Positions 19,796 through 29,760 of a stretch of DNA of 64,000 nt are shown in pieces (the stretch's first letter is position 1; every line of letters begins with the position of its first letter). Origin of the DNA: Leptospira johnsonii (GTDB lineage Bacteria > Spirochaetota > Leptospiria > Leptospirales > Leptospiraceae); NCBI RefSeq assembly GCF_003112675.1, contig NZ_BFAY01000001.1, positions 1 to 64,000 on the forward strand, in the 5' to 3' direction. The translations under genes and the position numbers were made by a program. The notes under the pieces are model-generated. The model ran no database searches. It saw only the letters and a program-made list of their open reading frames with translations, and was not told the origin of the DNA.

Positions 19796-20693
19796 TCTTT
19801 CTGAAATATTGACCAATGCAGGTTGGAAGGCGGATCTACTTGCGAGGACTTCTCTTTATAAGCCGTGGGGATTTCGTTTTCCATGTGAAAAGAGTGGAGG
19901 CTTCCATATTATTTCCCAAGGTTCCTGTTATGCAAGGATTGGGGGAAAACTCATCCATTTAGAAAAAGGGGATATTCTTTTCGTCGCAAAAGGTTTGGAT
20001 CACGATTTGGTATATTCTCCCAATGATAAGATTGTGGACATTTCCAAGTTCAGAGATATGTCCGAAAAACAAAAAAAACCGGAAAAACCTCGCTTAACCA
20101 CATTCGTTTCCGTTCGATACGAGGTTCCGGAAACTACTCAGCATCCATTCTTCTTGGAACTTCCTGATTTTATTTTAGTAAAGTCATCCGATGTTCTGGC
20201 ACATCATCCCTTAAACACTACTCAAGTATTAATTTCTCAGGAATTGGATTCAGGCATCGGCTCCGATCTGATACTGCAAAGATTAACAGACATTCTTCTA
20301 TACTACGTAATCCGACATTGGTTGGAGACTCATCCTTCTTCTTCTCCCGGATGGAGAAACGCTTTTAAAGACGAAAAGATCTTAAGAGCATTAGAAGCAT
20401 TGCACAGAAAAGTTTCTTATCCTTGGACTTTGGAAAAATTATCCAGAGCGGTAGGAGTTTCTCGGGCCTCTATCGCAAATCGATTCAGAGAAGTTTTAGG
20501 ATGTACTCCCATGGATTATTTGGCAAAATTGAGAATGGATAAAGGGAAAACTTTGATGGCAGAGGAGAATTTCACTTTAGAGGAGATTGCAAGGACTGTG
20601 GGCTATTCTTCTGCGTTTGCTTTTTCCAAAGCATACAAAAGGATCCATGGTCTTTCTCCTAGAAATTCGGAACAAGAGAGGTTGGGCGCCTAG
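19788..20693 (+). CDS. AraC-family regulator with cupin ligand domain
   Basis: 301 residues. The N-terminal cupin (Cupin_6/AraC-binding type, ~20-190) is marked by GFHIISQGSCYARIGG and LEKGDILFVAKGLDHDL. Two helix-turn-helix units follow at ~200-300: TLEKLSRAVGVSRASIANRF and TLEEIARTVGYSSAFAFSKA. This family commonly controls a neighbouring NAD(P)-binding oxidoreductase in response to a small molecule, matching the divergent gene at 18807. It could also autoregulate through the shared intergenic region. Confidence 0.88.
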   Translation: MDILSEILTNAGWKADLLARTSLYKPWGFRFPCEKSGGFHIISQGSCYARIGGKLIHLEKGDILFVAKGLDHDLVYSPNDKIVDISKFRDMSEKQKKPEKPRLTTFVSVRYEVPETTQHPFFLELPDFILVKSSDVLAHHPLNTTQVLISQELDSGIGSDLILQRLTDILLYYVIRHWLETHPSSSPGWRNAFKDEKILRALEALHRKVSYPWTLEKLSRAVGVSRASIANRFREVLGCTPMDYLAKLRMDKGKTLMAEENFTLEEIARTVGYSSAFAFSKAYKRIHGLSPRNSEQERLGA

Positions 20694-20803
20694 CTAGTTC
20701 CGGATGGAATCGTTCTAATCGCAGGTCTTTCTATAATCGGTTCTAATCTAGAAACAATCTTCTTGACGGAAAGCGGTTTTGAGAATCTTTTAAGGCTGCC
20801 GAT

Positions 20804-23800
20804 ATGGATCAGCTCTATTTTAATTTTTACTTTTTCGGTTCTCTATTAGCCTGTCTTTTTTCCATCTACGTTACCTTCTTCTTTTTAAGCATCAAGGATA
20901 GAAGTAAGGCTGCATTTCACCTCGGTCTTTCCACCTTGGCGATGACCATTTTTCATTTTGCATATATAATCGCGTTCATCTCATTCGGTCAATGGACGAT
21001 TGTCCATCGCTGGCTGGCGATCCCTTCTCCTATGATGGGATTCGTGCAATGTTTTATATTTTTCTTTTATTTTCCGAATCCAAGGAATGTTAAGTTCGGT
21101 TTAACTGTTTATTCCATTTTATACGCCGGGCTTGCGATCGTTACGGCTACTTTCATTGCGGTGACATTGCAGTCGGACCATCGCTTCAATATCGGAAGTA
21201 ATTATTGGGATTTCGAATCTCATAAGTTCTATAAAATATTCTCTATTATAATTTTGATATATAACTTTTCCTTTTTAGCTTCCGCCACATGGAGAGCGAT
21301 CGTAGAAAAAGGAAAAGAGAGAAGATGGATCATTTATATAGCGATCGCATATTCTACGATCACTATCATCCCCGGTATTTTAAATGTGATGAGTAGGGAT
21401 GGTTCCATTTCTAGGAAGGTGTTCCAACATACTACGGATATAGCGCTTGTAGCCGGTCTGTTCTTAGTATTGATCATTTATGCAAACGCCACCAAGGAAA
21501 GGACCACTATTTTGAGTAAGATCGTGGCTGTGACCATGGCCACTTTTCTTTTGGCATTTCAATTGGTAGGGTATGCAATATTAAATGGTTATGATGCTTC
21601 TTTTGATGTATTGAAAGGACAGGCTTCTGAACTTGCTGCATTCCAAGGAAAGAAGCCGGAAGGATTTGCGTACCTTCTATCCTTTGATCCAGAATCTAAA
21701 GAATTCGTTCTGGAAAAAGGGGAGAAGGATTCCAGGTTCGATTCGGAAGATCGTTTGGAGATTAAATTTTACAATGTGACTCGAAAGCTCACGAATTTGG
21801 GAACATTGAATGCAAAGGAAAGATGGGAAAGATCCAAAGCAATCCTTTCGGATTCTCCTAAGGAGTTTTACGCCTATGCCGAAGGGATAAAGAACTTTTA
21901 CGAATCAAAGGGAGAAGCGAAAGTTTCGGATGCGGAGCTTATCGATTTCTTTCATTTTCTAAATCGAAAACTAAATATTATAAAAAACAAATTTTCTAAT
22001 CTTCCCTCGAAAACCGATCCAGCAGCGGTGGCTAAACTTTTGAATTCGGAAGAGATCGGCTTAAAGTCGGTGTTGGAACAAGTTCGTAAAAAAGTGGAGA
22101 AGGATATTTCATCCGGGAAATCGGATTTAGAGGTTCGATCTTCCTTTATTCTTCCGTTAACTTCTTTAAGGGAAGTGGGAGAAAGGATGTATAGAGGGGC
22201 TAAATTCAATAAGGCGAACGAAAAGACCCCCGAGTTCTATTTGGCCTACTTAGTGATCCATCCTCAGAACGGAAAAATTTACGAAGTAGGGTTCACTTAT
22301 AAGTCTTTCAGAGAATATCTGCATTCTCCTTCCTTAATATTAGTGATCTGTCTTTTGGTCATGGTCGTTACGATCAGTTTTGGTTTCAGATTCTTCTTTC
22401 ATAATGCGATCGTAAAACCGATGGAAGAGGTGGTAGTCGGTTTGACGGAGGTAAACTCCGGAAATTTGGAATATAGATTGGTTCCAAGAGTAGAAGATGA
22501 GATCGGATTTATCGCTCGTTCTTTTAATAGAATGGCAAGATCTATCCAAGCTGCCAGAAAAAGGTTAGAACAATATGCCAATGAACTGGAAGAAAAAGTA
22601 AAAGATCGGACCAAAGAATTGGAACAGACTTTGAACGAAGTCCAGGAATTAAAACAACAACAGGACGCGGACTATTTTTTAACTTCTCTTTTGATCAAAC
22701 CCTTAGGTTCGAATAAGGCAAATCAAGAAAATGTAAAAGTGGAATTCCTTCTGAAACAAAAGAAAAAATTCACTTTTAGGAAACACGAGGATGAGATCGG
22801 TGGAGACCTGAATATTTCCAACCATATAGATCTGCAGGGAAGATCCTACACCGTCTTTTTGAACGGAGATGCAATGGGAAAATCCATGCAAGGTGCAGGA
22901 GGTGCATTGGTTTTAGGGTCCGTTTTTGAATCCATTATAGAAAGAACAAGAGTTGTGGACATCATCAAAAAACAGTCTCCTGAAAGATGGTTAAAGAACG
23001 CGTTTATAGAATTACATAAGGTATTTGAAAGTTTTGACGGTTCCATGCTGGTTTCTTCTGTGATGGGACTTGTGGACGACGAACTGGGAATATTATATTA
23101 TATTAATGCAGAGCATCCTTGGACAGTGTTATACCGGGATGGGATTGCAAGTTTTATAGAAAATGAGTTCATGTTCCGCAAATTGGGAACTACTGGGGTA
23201 GAAGGGACTATTTTTATCAAAACCTTCCAGTTGGAACCAGGAGATTGTATCTTTGTCGGATCCGACGGTAGGGATGATATTATCGTCGGTATGGATTCGG
23301 ACGGAGACAGGATTATTAACGATGACGAAAAGTTATTCTTAAACTCTGTTGAAAAGGGAAGAGGGGATCTTCAGGAAATATATGAGGTTATCCTAAATAA
23401 CGGTAAATTGAGCGACGACCTTTCTCTCATCCGATTGTCTTTTACGGGAAATGGAAAACAACAAATCCCTCAGGATGAAAAAAGGCAGAGGATTAAAGAA
23501 CTACTTAGAAATGCAAAGGAAACCTTTTTAAATAAAGATACTCAAGAGGCTCTCAGTTATCTAGAAGAAGCAGAATCTTTGGATAGTAGAGTTCCTGAGG
23601 TAAAAAAGAATTTTATAAAACTTTTCCTGAAATTGAAAGATTATCAAAAAGCCGCCAGATATGCTGAGGATTATTTTAAGATGAATCCGATAGATAGCGA
23701 AATCCTGTATGTTGCTTCTTTTGCGGCTAGGAAGGCGGGGCAGATCAGAAAGGCGCTAGATTTTAGTGAACGTCTTCGATTGAGGGAACCTTCTCATATT

Positions 23801-23983
23801 AAAAATCTAACCAATCTGGCTGAAATTTATATAGCGGTTAAAAATTTCGATCGAGCTGATTCTATTTTAAAAGATGCAATCCGTTTAGACCCATCCAACG
23901 AATCCGTTTTGAAAGTCGGGGAGCTTTTGAAAAAATATGTAGACCGTCTTTCGAGTGGAAATGGACAGCCAAAGGAATCGTAA
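20804..23983 (+). CDS. Large membrane SpoIIE-type phosphatase (7TM-HAMP-PP2C-TPR)
   Basis: 1059 residues, the largest of four related phosphatases here. Seven or so helices fill ~1-240, an extracytoplasmic domain ~265-505 is followed by a helix, HAMP (~525-580), a coiled coil (~580-620), the linker QQDADYFLTSLL, the phosphatase (~640-880) with EIGGDLNIS, NGDAMGKSMQGAGG, GSDGRDDI and LSDDLSLI, and TPRs (~900-1040). All metal aspartates are present. Architecture and motifs match the protein encoded at 15506 end to end, so the two are paralogues with diverged sensor parts. An EF-hand-like DSDGDRIINDDE stretch lies in the phosphatase insert. It is a single-gene unit ending at a bidirectional terminator. 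Confidence 0.87.
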   Translation: MDQLYFNFYFFGSLLACLFSIYVTFFFLSIKDRSKAAFHLGLSTLAMTIFHFAYIIAFISFGQWTIVHRWLAIPSPMMGFVQCFIFFFYFPNPRNVKFGLTVYSILYAGLAIVTATFIAVTLQSDHRFNIGSNYWDFESHKFYKIFSIIILIYNFSFLASATWRAIVEKGKERRWIIYIAIAYSTITIIPGILNVMSRDGSISRKVFQHTTDIALVAGLFLVLIIYANATKERTTILSKIVAVTMATFLLAFQLVGYAILNGYDASFDVLKGQASELAAFQGKKPEGFAYLLSFDPESKEFVLEKGEKDSRFDSEDRLEIKFYNVTRKLTNLGTLNAKERWERSKAILSDSPKEFYAYAEGIKNFYESKGEAKVSDAELIDFFHFLNRKLNIIKNKFSNLPSKTDPAAVAKLLNSEEIGLKSVLEQVRKKVEKDISSGKSDLEVRSSFILPLTSLREVGERMYRGAKFNKANEKTPEFYLAYLVIHPQNGKIYEVGFTYKSFREYLHSPSLILVICLLVMVVTISFGFRFFFHNAIVKPMEEVVVGLTEVNSGNLEYRLVPRVEDEIGFIARSFNRMARSIQAARKRLEQYANELEEKVKDRTKELEQTLNEVQELKQQQDADYFLTSLLIKPLGSNKANQENVKVEFLLKQKKKFTFRKHEDEIGGDLNISNHIDLQGRSYTVFLNGDAMGKSMQGAGGALVLGSVFESIIERTRVVDIIKKQSPERWLKNAFIELHKVFESFDGSMLVSSVMGLVDDELGILYYINAEHPWTVLYRDGIASFIENEFMFRKLGTTGVEGTIFIKTFQLEPGDCIFVGSDGRDDIIVGMDSDGDRIINDDEKLFLNSVEKGRGDLQEIYEVILNNGKLSDDLSLIRLSFTGNGKQQIPQDEKRQRIKELLRNAKETFLNKDTQEALSYLEEAESLDSRVPEVKKNFIKLFLKLKDYQKAARYAEDYFKMNPIDSEILYVASFAARKAGQIRKALDFSERLRLREPSHIKNLTNLAEIYIAVKNFDRADSILKDAIRLDPSNESVLKVGELLKKYVDRLSSGNGQPKES

Positions 23984-24004
23984 TTCGATGCGGTTCCTTT
24001 GGCT
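23967..24004. terminator. Bidirectional terminator between convergent genes
   Basis: AGCCAAAGGAA (23967-23977) and TTCCTTTGGCT (23994-24004) form a perfect 11-bp stem spanning the stop codon of the phosphatase gene, with an AAATGTTTTATT tail on the right. It separates the phosphatase from the convergent ABC permease gene. Confidence 0.75.
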
Positions 24005-24014
24005 AAATGTTTTA

Positions 24015-24776
24015 TTATTTCTTAATATGATATCCTGTCTTAAACATCCAGGCCACAACCCCTAAGCAAGAAACAAGGAAGAATGAGATCATTGCTAGAC
24101 TGATCTCAAGACTTACATCTCCGATCTCATAAAAGCTCCATCTAAATCCGCTGACTAGATATAAGATCGGATTAAACAGAGTTACAGTTTGCCAGAAAGG
24201 AGGGAGCATATTTGCCGAATAAAAACTTCCCCCCAAGAAAACCAAAGGAGTGATGACAAGCATCGGAATCACTTGCAGTTTTTCGAAATTATCCGCCCAA
24301 ATCCCTATAATAAATCCGAATAGACTGAAAGAAATGCAGGTCAGTATCAAGAAGAACACCATTAAGAATGGATGAGCGATCTTAATTTCGACGAATAAAG
24401 ATGCAGTCGCAAGCATGATGGAACCTAAGATCAATGACTTGGTTGCAGCAGCTCCGACAAAACCGATCACAGCTTCCATGCTCGAAACTGGAGCGGATAA
24501 AATTTCGTAAATTGTGCCCGTAAATTTGGGGAAATAGATCCCGAAAGACGCGTTGGAAATACTTTCAGTCAGTAGGGAAAGCATAACGAGTCCTGGGACG
24601 ATAAAGGAACCGTAAGAGACTCCGTTTACTTCTTGGATCCTGGATCCGATTGCAGAACCGAAAACTATAAAATATAAAGAAGTAGAAAGAACTGGTGACG
24701 CAATACTTTGCATCAACGTTCTTCTTGTCCTTGCCATTTCGAAAAAATAGATGGCCTTGATTGCGTTCAGATTCAT
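24015..24776 (-). CDS. ABC-2 type transporter permease
   Basis: 253 residues with six membrane helices and the ABC2_membrane pattern, including [16 protein letters not shown] after helix 1-2 and an [19 protein letters not shown] helical re-entry (here [15 protein letters not shown]). Length and order match DrrB/NodJ-type exporters. Its start overlaps the end of the ATPase gene by four bases, so the two are translated as a unit. The substrate may be a drug, lipid or glycan and cannot be told from sequence. Confidence 0.88.
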   Translation of the reverse strand: MNLNAIKAIYFFEMARTRRTLMQSIASPVLSTSLYFIVFGSAIGSRIQEVNGVSYGSFIVPGLVMLSLLTESISNASFGIYFPKFTGTIYEILSAPVSSMEAVIGFVGAAATKSLILGSIMLATASLFVEIKIAHPFLMVFFLILTCISFSLFGFIIGIWADNFEKLQVIPMLVITPLVFLGGSFYSANMLPPFWQTVTLFNPILYLVSGFRWSFYEIGDVSLEISLAMISFFLVSCLGVVAWMFKTGYHIKK

Positions 24777-25708
24777 TTGGCATCCTTCACTAATTGTACA
24801 AAAATTTCTTCCAAACTGCTTTGGGTCGTATTCAAATCCCTGAATTCAATTCCAGATTTTTTCAATTGTTCTAAGAAGTTTGCAATTCCAGTTTGTTTTT
24901 CCTTACCGTCGTAAGTGTACAATAATTGTTTTCCTTCGTTCTTTAATTCCAGTTCGTAACCGTTAAAATTGTTCGGCAGACTTTGGAGAGGAGAAACAAG
25001 ATCCAACAAGATCTGTTTTTTTCCAAGCTTATGCATGAGTTCGGTTTTTTTCTCTACAAGGACAAGTTCTCCCTTGTTCATGATGCCGACTCTGTCAGCG
25101 ATCTCTTCCGCTTCTTCTATATAATGTGTTGTGAGAATAATGGTAACTCCTTTGTCTCTCAGGGCTCTCACCACATTCCACATATCTTTTCTAAGTTCAA
25201 CATCCACACCTGCGGTGGGTTCATCTAAAAACAAAACCATTGGTTCATGTGACAATGCTTTTGCGATCATTACTCTCCTTTTCATTCCTCCGGAAAGGGT
25301 CATGATCGTTTGGTCTTTCTTCTCCAAAAGAGAAAGAGACTTTAGAATTTCTTCAATATACTCTTTGTTAGGTGATTTGCCGAATAAGCCTCTGGTGAAA
25401 TTCGTAGTAGTCAGAACGGATTCAAATGCATGAACCGTGAGTTCCTGGGGAACAAGGCCGATCATGGATCTGGTCTGCCTGTAGTTCTTGATAATATCGT
25501 AACCGCCTACGGAGACAGAACCGGAAGTCGGATTGACTATCCCGCAGATGATTGAGATCAGAGTGGTTTTTCCGGCGCCATTCGGGCCTAAAAGAGCGAT
25601 GATCTCTCCTTTTTCAATATCCAAGTTTATGTTCTTTAAAGCTTGGAATCCGTTGGAATAAGATTTGGAGAGGTTTTGGATGGAAACAATGGGAGAGTTG
25701 GAGTTCAT
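24773..25708 (-). CDS. ABC transporter ATP-binding protein (DrrA/CcmA type)
   Basis: 311 residues. Walker A is GPNGAGKTT, the signature LSGGMKRR, Walker [13 protein letters not shown] and the switch histidine is in [11 protein letters not shown]. The C-terminal ~80 residues fit the DUF4162-like regulatory tail of drug/polysaccharide exporters. It forms an exporter with the overlapping permease gene (ATGA overlap). The pair is transcribed leftward with no other accessory gene. Confidence 0.9.
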   Translation of the reverse strand: MNSNSPIVSIQNLSKSYSNGFQALKNINLDIEKGEIIALLGPNGAGKTTLISIICGIVNPTSGSVSVGGYDIIKNYRQTRSMIGLVPQELTVHAFESVLTTTNFTRGLFGKSPNKEYIEEILKSLSLLEKKDQTIMTLSGGMKRRVMIAKALSHEPMVLFLDEPTAGVDVELRKDMWNVVRALRDKGVTIILTTHYIEEAEEIADRVGIMNKGELVLVEKKTELMHKLGKKQILLDLVSPLQSLPNNFNGYELELKNEGKQLLYTYDGKEKQTGIANFLEQLKKSGIEFRDLNTTQSSLEEIFVQLVKDAK

Positions 25709-25881
25709 ACGATTCCTTCAAACCGTTCAATAAATTATTAGATTATCCAAAATACAAAACGCTGGTCGATTGGCACACACCAATTTTAGAAGGCTGTATG
25801 GTTTTGTAGGTCCATGGAAATAGGTCGGTTTCCGGAAGTCTGAAACCGAATGTTGGAATTCCTACAAATGGAGAAACAGGA

Positions 25882-26205
25882 TCAGTTGCGATCGTGTTTT
25901 GCCCTAAGATAAATATAATATGCCGCTCCAACTGCCACACCAGGAAGTACACCTAGTAAAAGAGCGATCCATCCATTTTTGATACCTTTTGTTTTTGCAT
26001 CATAAATGATCCAAGCGGCGAGAACAAGCCATGTGAAAATGATATCCAAAGCGTAAGCACTGGAGAAAGGATTCACGAATCCTCCTAAAAACGCGCCGAT
26101 AATATCGAAGTTTTGTGATAAAGGTGGAAGTACTAAATACAGAAAGCCTGCTGTAAAGACTGAACCTAGTATGATCAGAAAAATTCTAAATGTGGAAAGA
26201 TTCAT
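25882..26205 (-). CDS. DUF2834-like small membrane protein
   Basis: 107 residues with three predicted membrane helices. The segment GFVNPFSSAYALDIIFTWLV, followed by an AAWIIYDAKTKGIKNGW stretch, resembles DUF2834 proteins, whose function is not known. It stands alone 173 bases upstream of the exporter genes, and that 173-base gap shows no further gene. Confidence 0.65.
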   Translation of the reverse strand: MNLSTFRIFLIILGSVFTAGFLYLVLPPLSQNFDIIGAFLGGFVNPFSSAYALDIIFTWLVLAAWIIYDAKTKGIKNGWIALLLGVLPGVAVGAAYYIYLRAKHDRN

Positions 26206-26369
26206 TTTTGTTCTCTTGGTTGAAAGTTTATTAACAAAGGATCAGGATTTTTGTAGGGAGCGCTACAAAAAATTTTATCCAAAACGGGGTAAAAAATTCG
26301 AGAGAAGGTTCCCGAATTTTTAAAATTCTTTCGAATTTTATCTAAAATTGGTAAAAAAGTTTTCTCCAG

Positions 26370-26399
26370 TTGACTGGTATTAGTCCGTTTGGGTTATAT
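26370..26399 (+). promoter_or_regulatory. Candidate sigma-70-type promoter
   Basis: TTGACT (26370-26375) and TTATAT (26394-26399) are separated by 18 bases, about 50 bases ahead of the start of the large surface lipoprotein gene. Both boxes are close to consensus. No operator was recognised. Confidence 0.5.
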
Positions 26400-26455
26400 T
26401 CTTCAAATCTAAAAAAACACGTTATGTGAAATTAGAGATAAGGAGAATAATGTTT

Positions 26456-29400
26456 ATGCGTAATCTGGCTCGTTCGGTCGGACTTGCGATGGCTATCTAT
26501 AGCTTCGTCGTGAGTTGTCAGTTTTTGAATAAAATCGCCGGATGGGATGAAAAATCCAATCTGGCCTTTCTGTCTTTGGAAAAGGCGGGGGTATTTGTAG
26601 GTAGTGGAAAATCAGGACCTAGCGGAACCACCATACAATCCACAGACGGTCTCTTCAGTGTTTTTATTCCTGAGGGCGCTATGGATGGCGAAGAATCTTT
26701 CGAGATCGTTAAATACGATCCTCCATCAAATGCTCTTCCTGAGGGGTACTTTCCTACCACTCCTTTATACGAAATAACTCCTTCTTATCGATTTAAGAAA
26801 GACGTTATAATTACGATTACATTAGATTCAGATAAATTAAGTTCTTTGAATTTAAATAAGAAGAAGTCACAGGGATTTGTGATCAGCCAAACTTCTGAAG
26901 ATAATAATTCAGGGAGAATTACCGGAGGTTGGAACGCGGGAAGAACATCGATCAGCGGTGATAAAATTACGATCACCACTCGTACATTCTCCGTTTTCGG
27001 AGGAGGAACTCCTCCTACCGGGAATAATGCTCCGAACATAATGGGAGCGTTCTATTACTTTAAACCGAGTTGTTCTTATTTACCTTATATGGTCCGCACT
27101 AGGGTTATCGAACCTGATGGAGATCCTATGCAGGTATATCTTCTTACCGGAACAGTAGGCAATAGCCTTGTTGCTATTCCGATGACTCCAGAGTCGGGGA
27201 ACTGGTACAGTGCGAATATTCCGTACGAAGCAATGTTTGAAGGCGGGATCCAGATGCAAGTCTTGGCAGTCGATTCTTACGGTAATAATTCTACCCATCC
27301 TACTTCTGATCCTTTCAGATATCCAGCAGATGCTGCGAATTCTACTTATACGTTCGGATTTAAAACGGACCAAGATAACGACGGATATTTAGATGCTTGG
27401 GAAGTGGATAACGGTTTTAATCCGCACAGTGCCACGTCTCCCACTGCAGCTTTATTTCCTGATTCGGATGGGGACGGGATTCCGAATATCGCAGATAAGA
27501 CTCCTAACGCGGAAGCGAATCCTCCTATCGACAGTTTAACTTTGATCCCTTCCGTTCTGAAAATGGATGTGGGTGAGAATGTTACATTTGCTGTATCTGC
27601 ATCTTTTGCAGGACAACCTCGTTTTGTTCGTCCGGCTTTAGTAGTTACTGGAAATGCAGTTAGTGGAGTTCCGGTTGGAACATTGACTAATTCAACATTG
27701 CATGCGAATGCTCCCGGTCTTGCAGGAGTTACTGCAACTATAGGAAATATAACTTCTACTACAAAAGTAACTGTAGTGGATTCGGTTGCCCCTAGTTCAA
27801 TCACTGACTTAACGGCAACTGCGATGACATTTACACAAGTGAGACTTCGTTGGACCGCACCTGGTAATGATAGTGGTTCAGGTCGTGCTGCAGCTTATGA
27901 GATTAGAAGATCTTCTTCTGCGATCACGAATAATCTTCAGTGTGATTCCGCTCCTGCAATCGCACATTCGTTGATACCTAAAAACTCCGGATTGCCGGAG
28001 GTGTTAGACATTAATGGACATTCTCCAAATAGCACTTACTATTATTGTATTCGTGCATTCGATTGGAATGGGAACAGAAGTTCTTGGACGGGGACCGTTC
28101 AAGCAACAACGCCTGCGACTCCTGACCTAACCCGTCCGGGAAATATCACCAACCTAAATGCAGTTACAGTAAATGAAACTTCAGTAGATCTAACTTGGAC
28201 TGCTGTTGGAGATGATAATAATACGGGTATTGCAGCGGCCTATGACATTCGTAAATCTACGAATGTGATCAATACGGATAACGATTGTGACGGAGCTGTT
28301 TCAATCCCGAATGCGTTATTCGGAATTACTTCCGGATCTGCAATTACATTTAGGGTGAACGATCTTTCGGAAGATACCAGATACTATTTCTGCGTAAGAG
28401 CATACGACGAAGTGAGTAATCGTAGTAGTTGGAATGGAACTGTTTCTACAAGGACACGTATGAGCAATAAAGCTCCTGTTGTAGATGCAGGACCGGATCA
28501 ATTGGATAGAATGATCTCTCAAGTAGTGAACTTGAATGGAACGAACTCTTCTGATCCAGACAAAGGAATTTGTGGAGCCAATACTTCCAACTATTCCTAC
28601 CAATGGAGGTTTGTCAGTAGGCCAGTAGGATCTGCATTATTGGATTCTAATATATCCAACGGAAACCAGTTATCTGCTTCCTTCGTCCCGGATATTCCCG
28701 GAAATTATTTACTGGAACTCTCCTTCAAGGATGATCCAGGAACTTGTTTCGGTGGAGCAAGAACAGGAATAGACTCCGTTCAAATTTCTGCTAAGGACTT
28801 GGATAGTGTAAATCCGGATCCTGTTTCTAGCAGATCCGCTGCGGCTGTTTCTTTGGATCAGATCCAATTGAATTGGTACAATGTGGGTGATGACGGAATG
28901 GTCGGACCTGTGTCCAGTTATAAGATCGGGGTCTCTCTTTCTGCAATCACAAACAGTATAGAATGTGACGCTGCGATAGATACACGTTATCCGAACTTGG
29001 ACAATTACGTTCCGGGCCAGGCAGTTTCTTTTATCATTGGAGGACTGTTACAGAATACGGTTTATAATTTCTGTATCATTGCTTACGATGATGTCGGAAA
29101 TAAGAGCTCCTGGAGTGGAACTCTAAGTGCAAAAACTTTGGAAGGGACTTCCGGCTGGGGAACATTCACCAGTTGGGGAACTTGTAGTACCAAATGTGGT
29201 CCTGGAACACAATCTAGATCTAGAGTATGTTTGGATCCAACCCAAGGATGTGCAGGTTCTGCAATAGAGACTCAAGGTTGTAATCTCCACGCTTGTGCGT
29301 ATGCGAGTTTTACATCGAATGATAACGGGACGGCTCCGACGGTAAGCTGCCCTTCTGGATATTCCAGGATTTCTTCTAGCACATTCCAAGGATCTTATAG

Positions 29401-29626
29401 AAGAGTTGTCTACGATTATTGGGGGGAAGGTTGGGCCTGTGGAATTTTTGTAAGGGAAGATAGAACACTGAATCCAAGCAGCTACTATAGTAGTTCTTTG
29501 AGTCCAAGTTCGGCAACTTACTATTACTCCACGAATAATCCGCCTCCGGTAGAGAATTATTGTATTTCTCATTCTTTAATTAGTAATCGCCAGACGTGGA
29601 TCTATTGTCAGGAAAACCAGTATTAG
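26456..29626 (+). CDS. Multidomain surface lipoprotein with FN3, PKD and TSP1 modules
   Basis: 1,057 residues from ATG 26456, chosen because AGGAG (26441-26445) lies ten bases ahead; ATG 26450 and GTG 26426 are alternatives. The signal peptide ends in YSFVVSC, a spirochaetal lipobox. In order, counted from the GTG frame: a ZU5-like beta region (~60-190), calcium-type repeats DQDNDGYLD and PDSDGDGIPN (~315-355), an Ig-like stretch (~365-450), three fibronectin type III domains (~453-560, ~569-675, ~794-905), a PKD-like domain (~680-790), a thrombospondin type 1 module (~909-958) with WGTFTSWGTCSTKCGPG and six cysteines, and a Cys-containing C-terminal tail. It is likely exposed on the cell surface and may bind host or matrix ligands; no enzyme motif is seen. 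It is a single-gene unit closed by a strong terminator. Confidence 0.82.
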   Translation: MRNLARSVGLAMAIYSFVVSCQFLNKIAGWDEKSNLAFLSLEKAGVFVGSGKSGPSGTTIQSTDGLFSVFIPEGAMDGEESFEIVKYDPPSNALPEGYFPTTPLYEITPSYRFKKDVIITITLDSDKLSSLNLNKKKSQGFVISQTSEDNNSGRITGGWNAGRTSISGDKITITTRTFSVFGGGTPPTGNNAPNIMGAFYYFKPSCSYLPYMVRTRVIEPDGDPMQVYLLTGTVGNSLVAIPMTPESGNWYSANIPYEAMFEGGIQMQVLAVDSYGNNSTHPTSDPFRYPADAANSTYTFGFKTDQDNDGYLDAWEVDNGFNPHSATSPTAALFPDSDGDGIPNIADKTPNAEANPPIDSLTLIPSVLKMDVGENVTFAVSASFAGQPRFVRPALVVTGNAVSGVPVGTLTNSTLHANAPGLAGVTATIGNITSTTKVTVVDSVAPSSITDLTATAMTFTQVRLRWTAPGNDSGSGRAAAYEIRRSSSAITNNLQCDSAPAIAHSLIPKNSGLPEVLDINGHSPNSTYYYCIRAFDWNGNRSSWTGTVQATTPATPDLTRPGNITNLNAVTVNETSVDLTWTAVGDDNNTGIAAAYDIRKSTNVINTDNDCDGAVSIPNALFGITSGSAITFRVNDLSEDTRYYFCVRAYDEVSNRSSWNGTVSTRTRMSNKAPVVDAGPDQLDRMISQVVNLNGTNSSDPDKGICGANTSNYSYQWRFVSRPVGSALLDSNISNGNQLSASFVPDIPGNYLLELSFKDDPGTCFGGARTGIDSVQISAKDLDSVNPDPVSSRSAAAVSLDQIQLNWYNVGDDGMVGPVSSYKIGVSLSAITNSIECDAAIDTRYPNLDNYVPGQAVSFIIGGLLQNTVYNFCIIAYDDVGNKSSWSGTLSAKTLEGTSGWGTFTSWGTCSTKCGPGTQSRSRVCLDPTQGCAGSAIETQGCNLHACAYASFTSNDNGTAPTVSCPSGYSRISSSTFQGSYRRVVYDYWGEGWACGIFVREDRTLNPSSYYSSSLSPSSATYYYSTNNPPPVENYCISHSLISNRQTWIYCQENQY

Positions 29627-29662
29627 ATTGAGAATTATCTTCCTGATCCCAGGACGTATCTT

Positions 29663-29692
29663 AAGCCCTCGTCGTGAGACGAGGGCTTTTTT
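29663..29692 (+). terminator. Strong intrinsic terminator
   Basis: AAGCCCTCGTC and GACGAGGGCTT pair in a GC-rich 11-bp stem with a four-base loop (29663-29688), followed by a T run. It ends the surface lipoprotein transcript and isolates it from recQ. Confidence 0.9.
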
Positions 29693-29760
29693 ATTCTCTA
29701 AAAGAATTTAAAAACCGGATTGGCAAAAAGTGGATCGGTTCCAGAACGGAGTGAGTCCGA

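Noticed and set aside
25743..25952. 69-residue leftward open frame between the exporter and the DUF2834-like gene
   Set aside because: Overlaps the end of the DUF2834-like gene in another frame, with no signal or domain.
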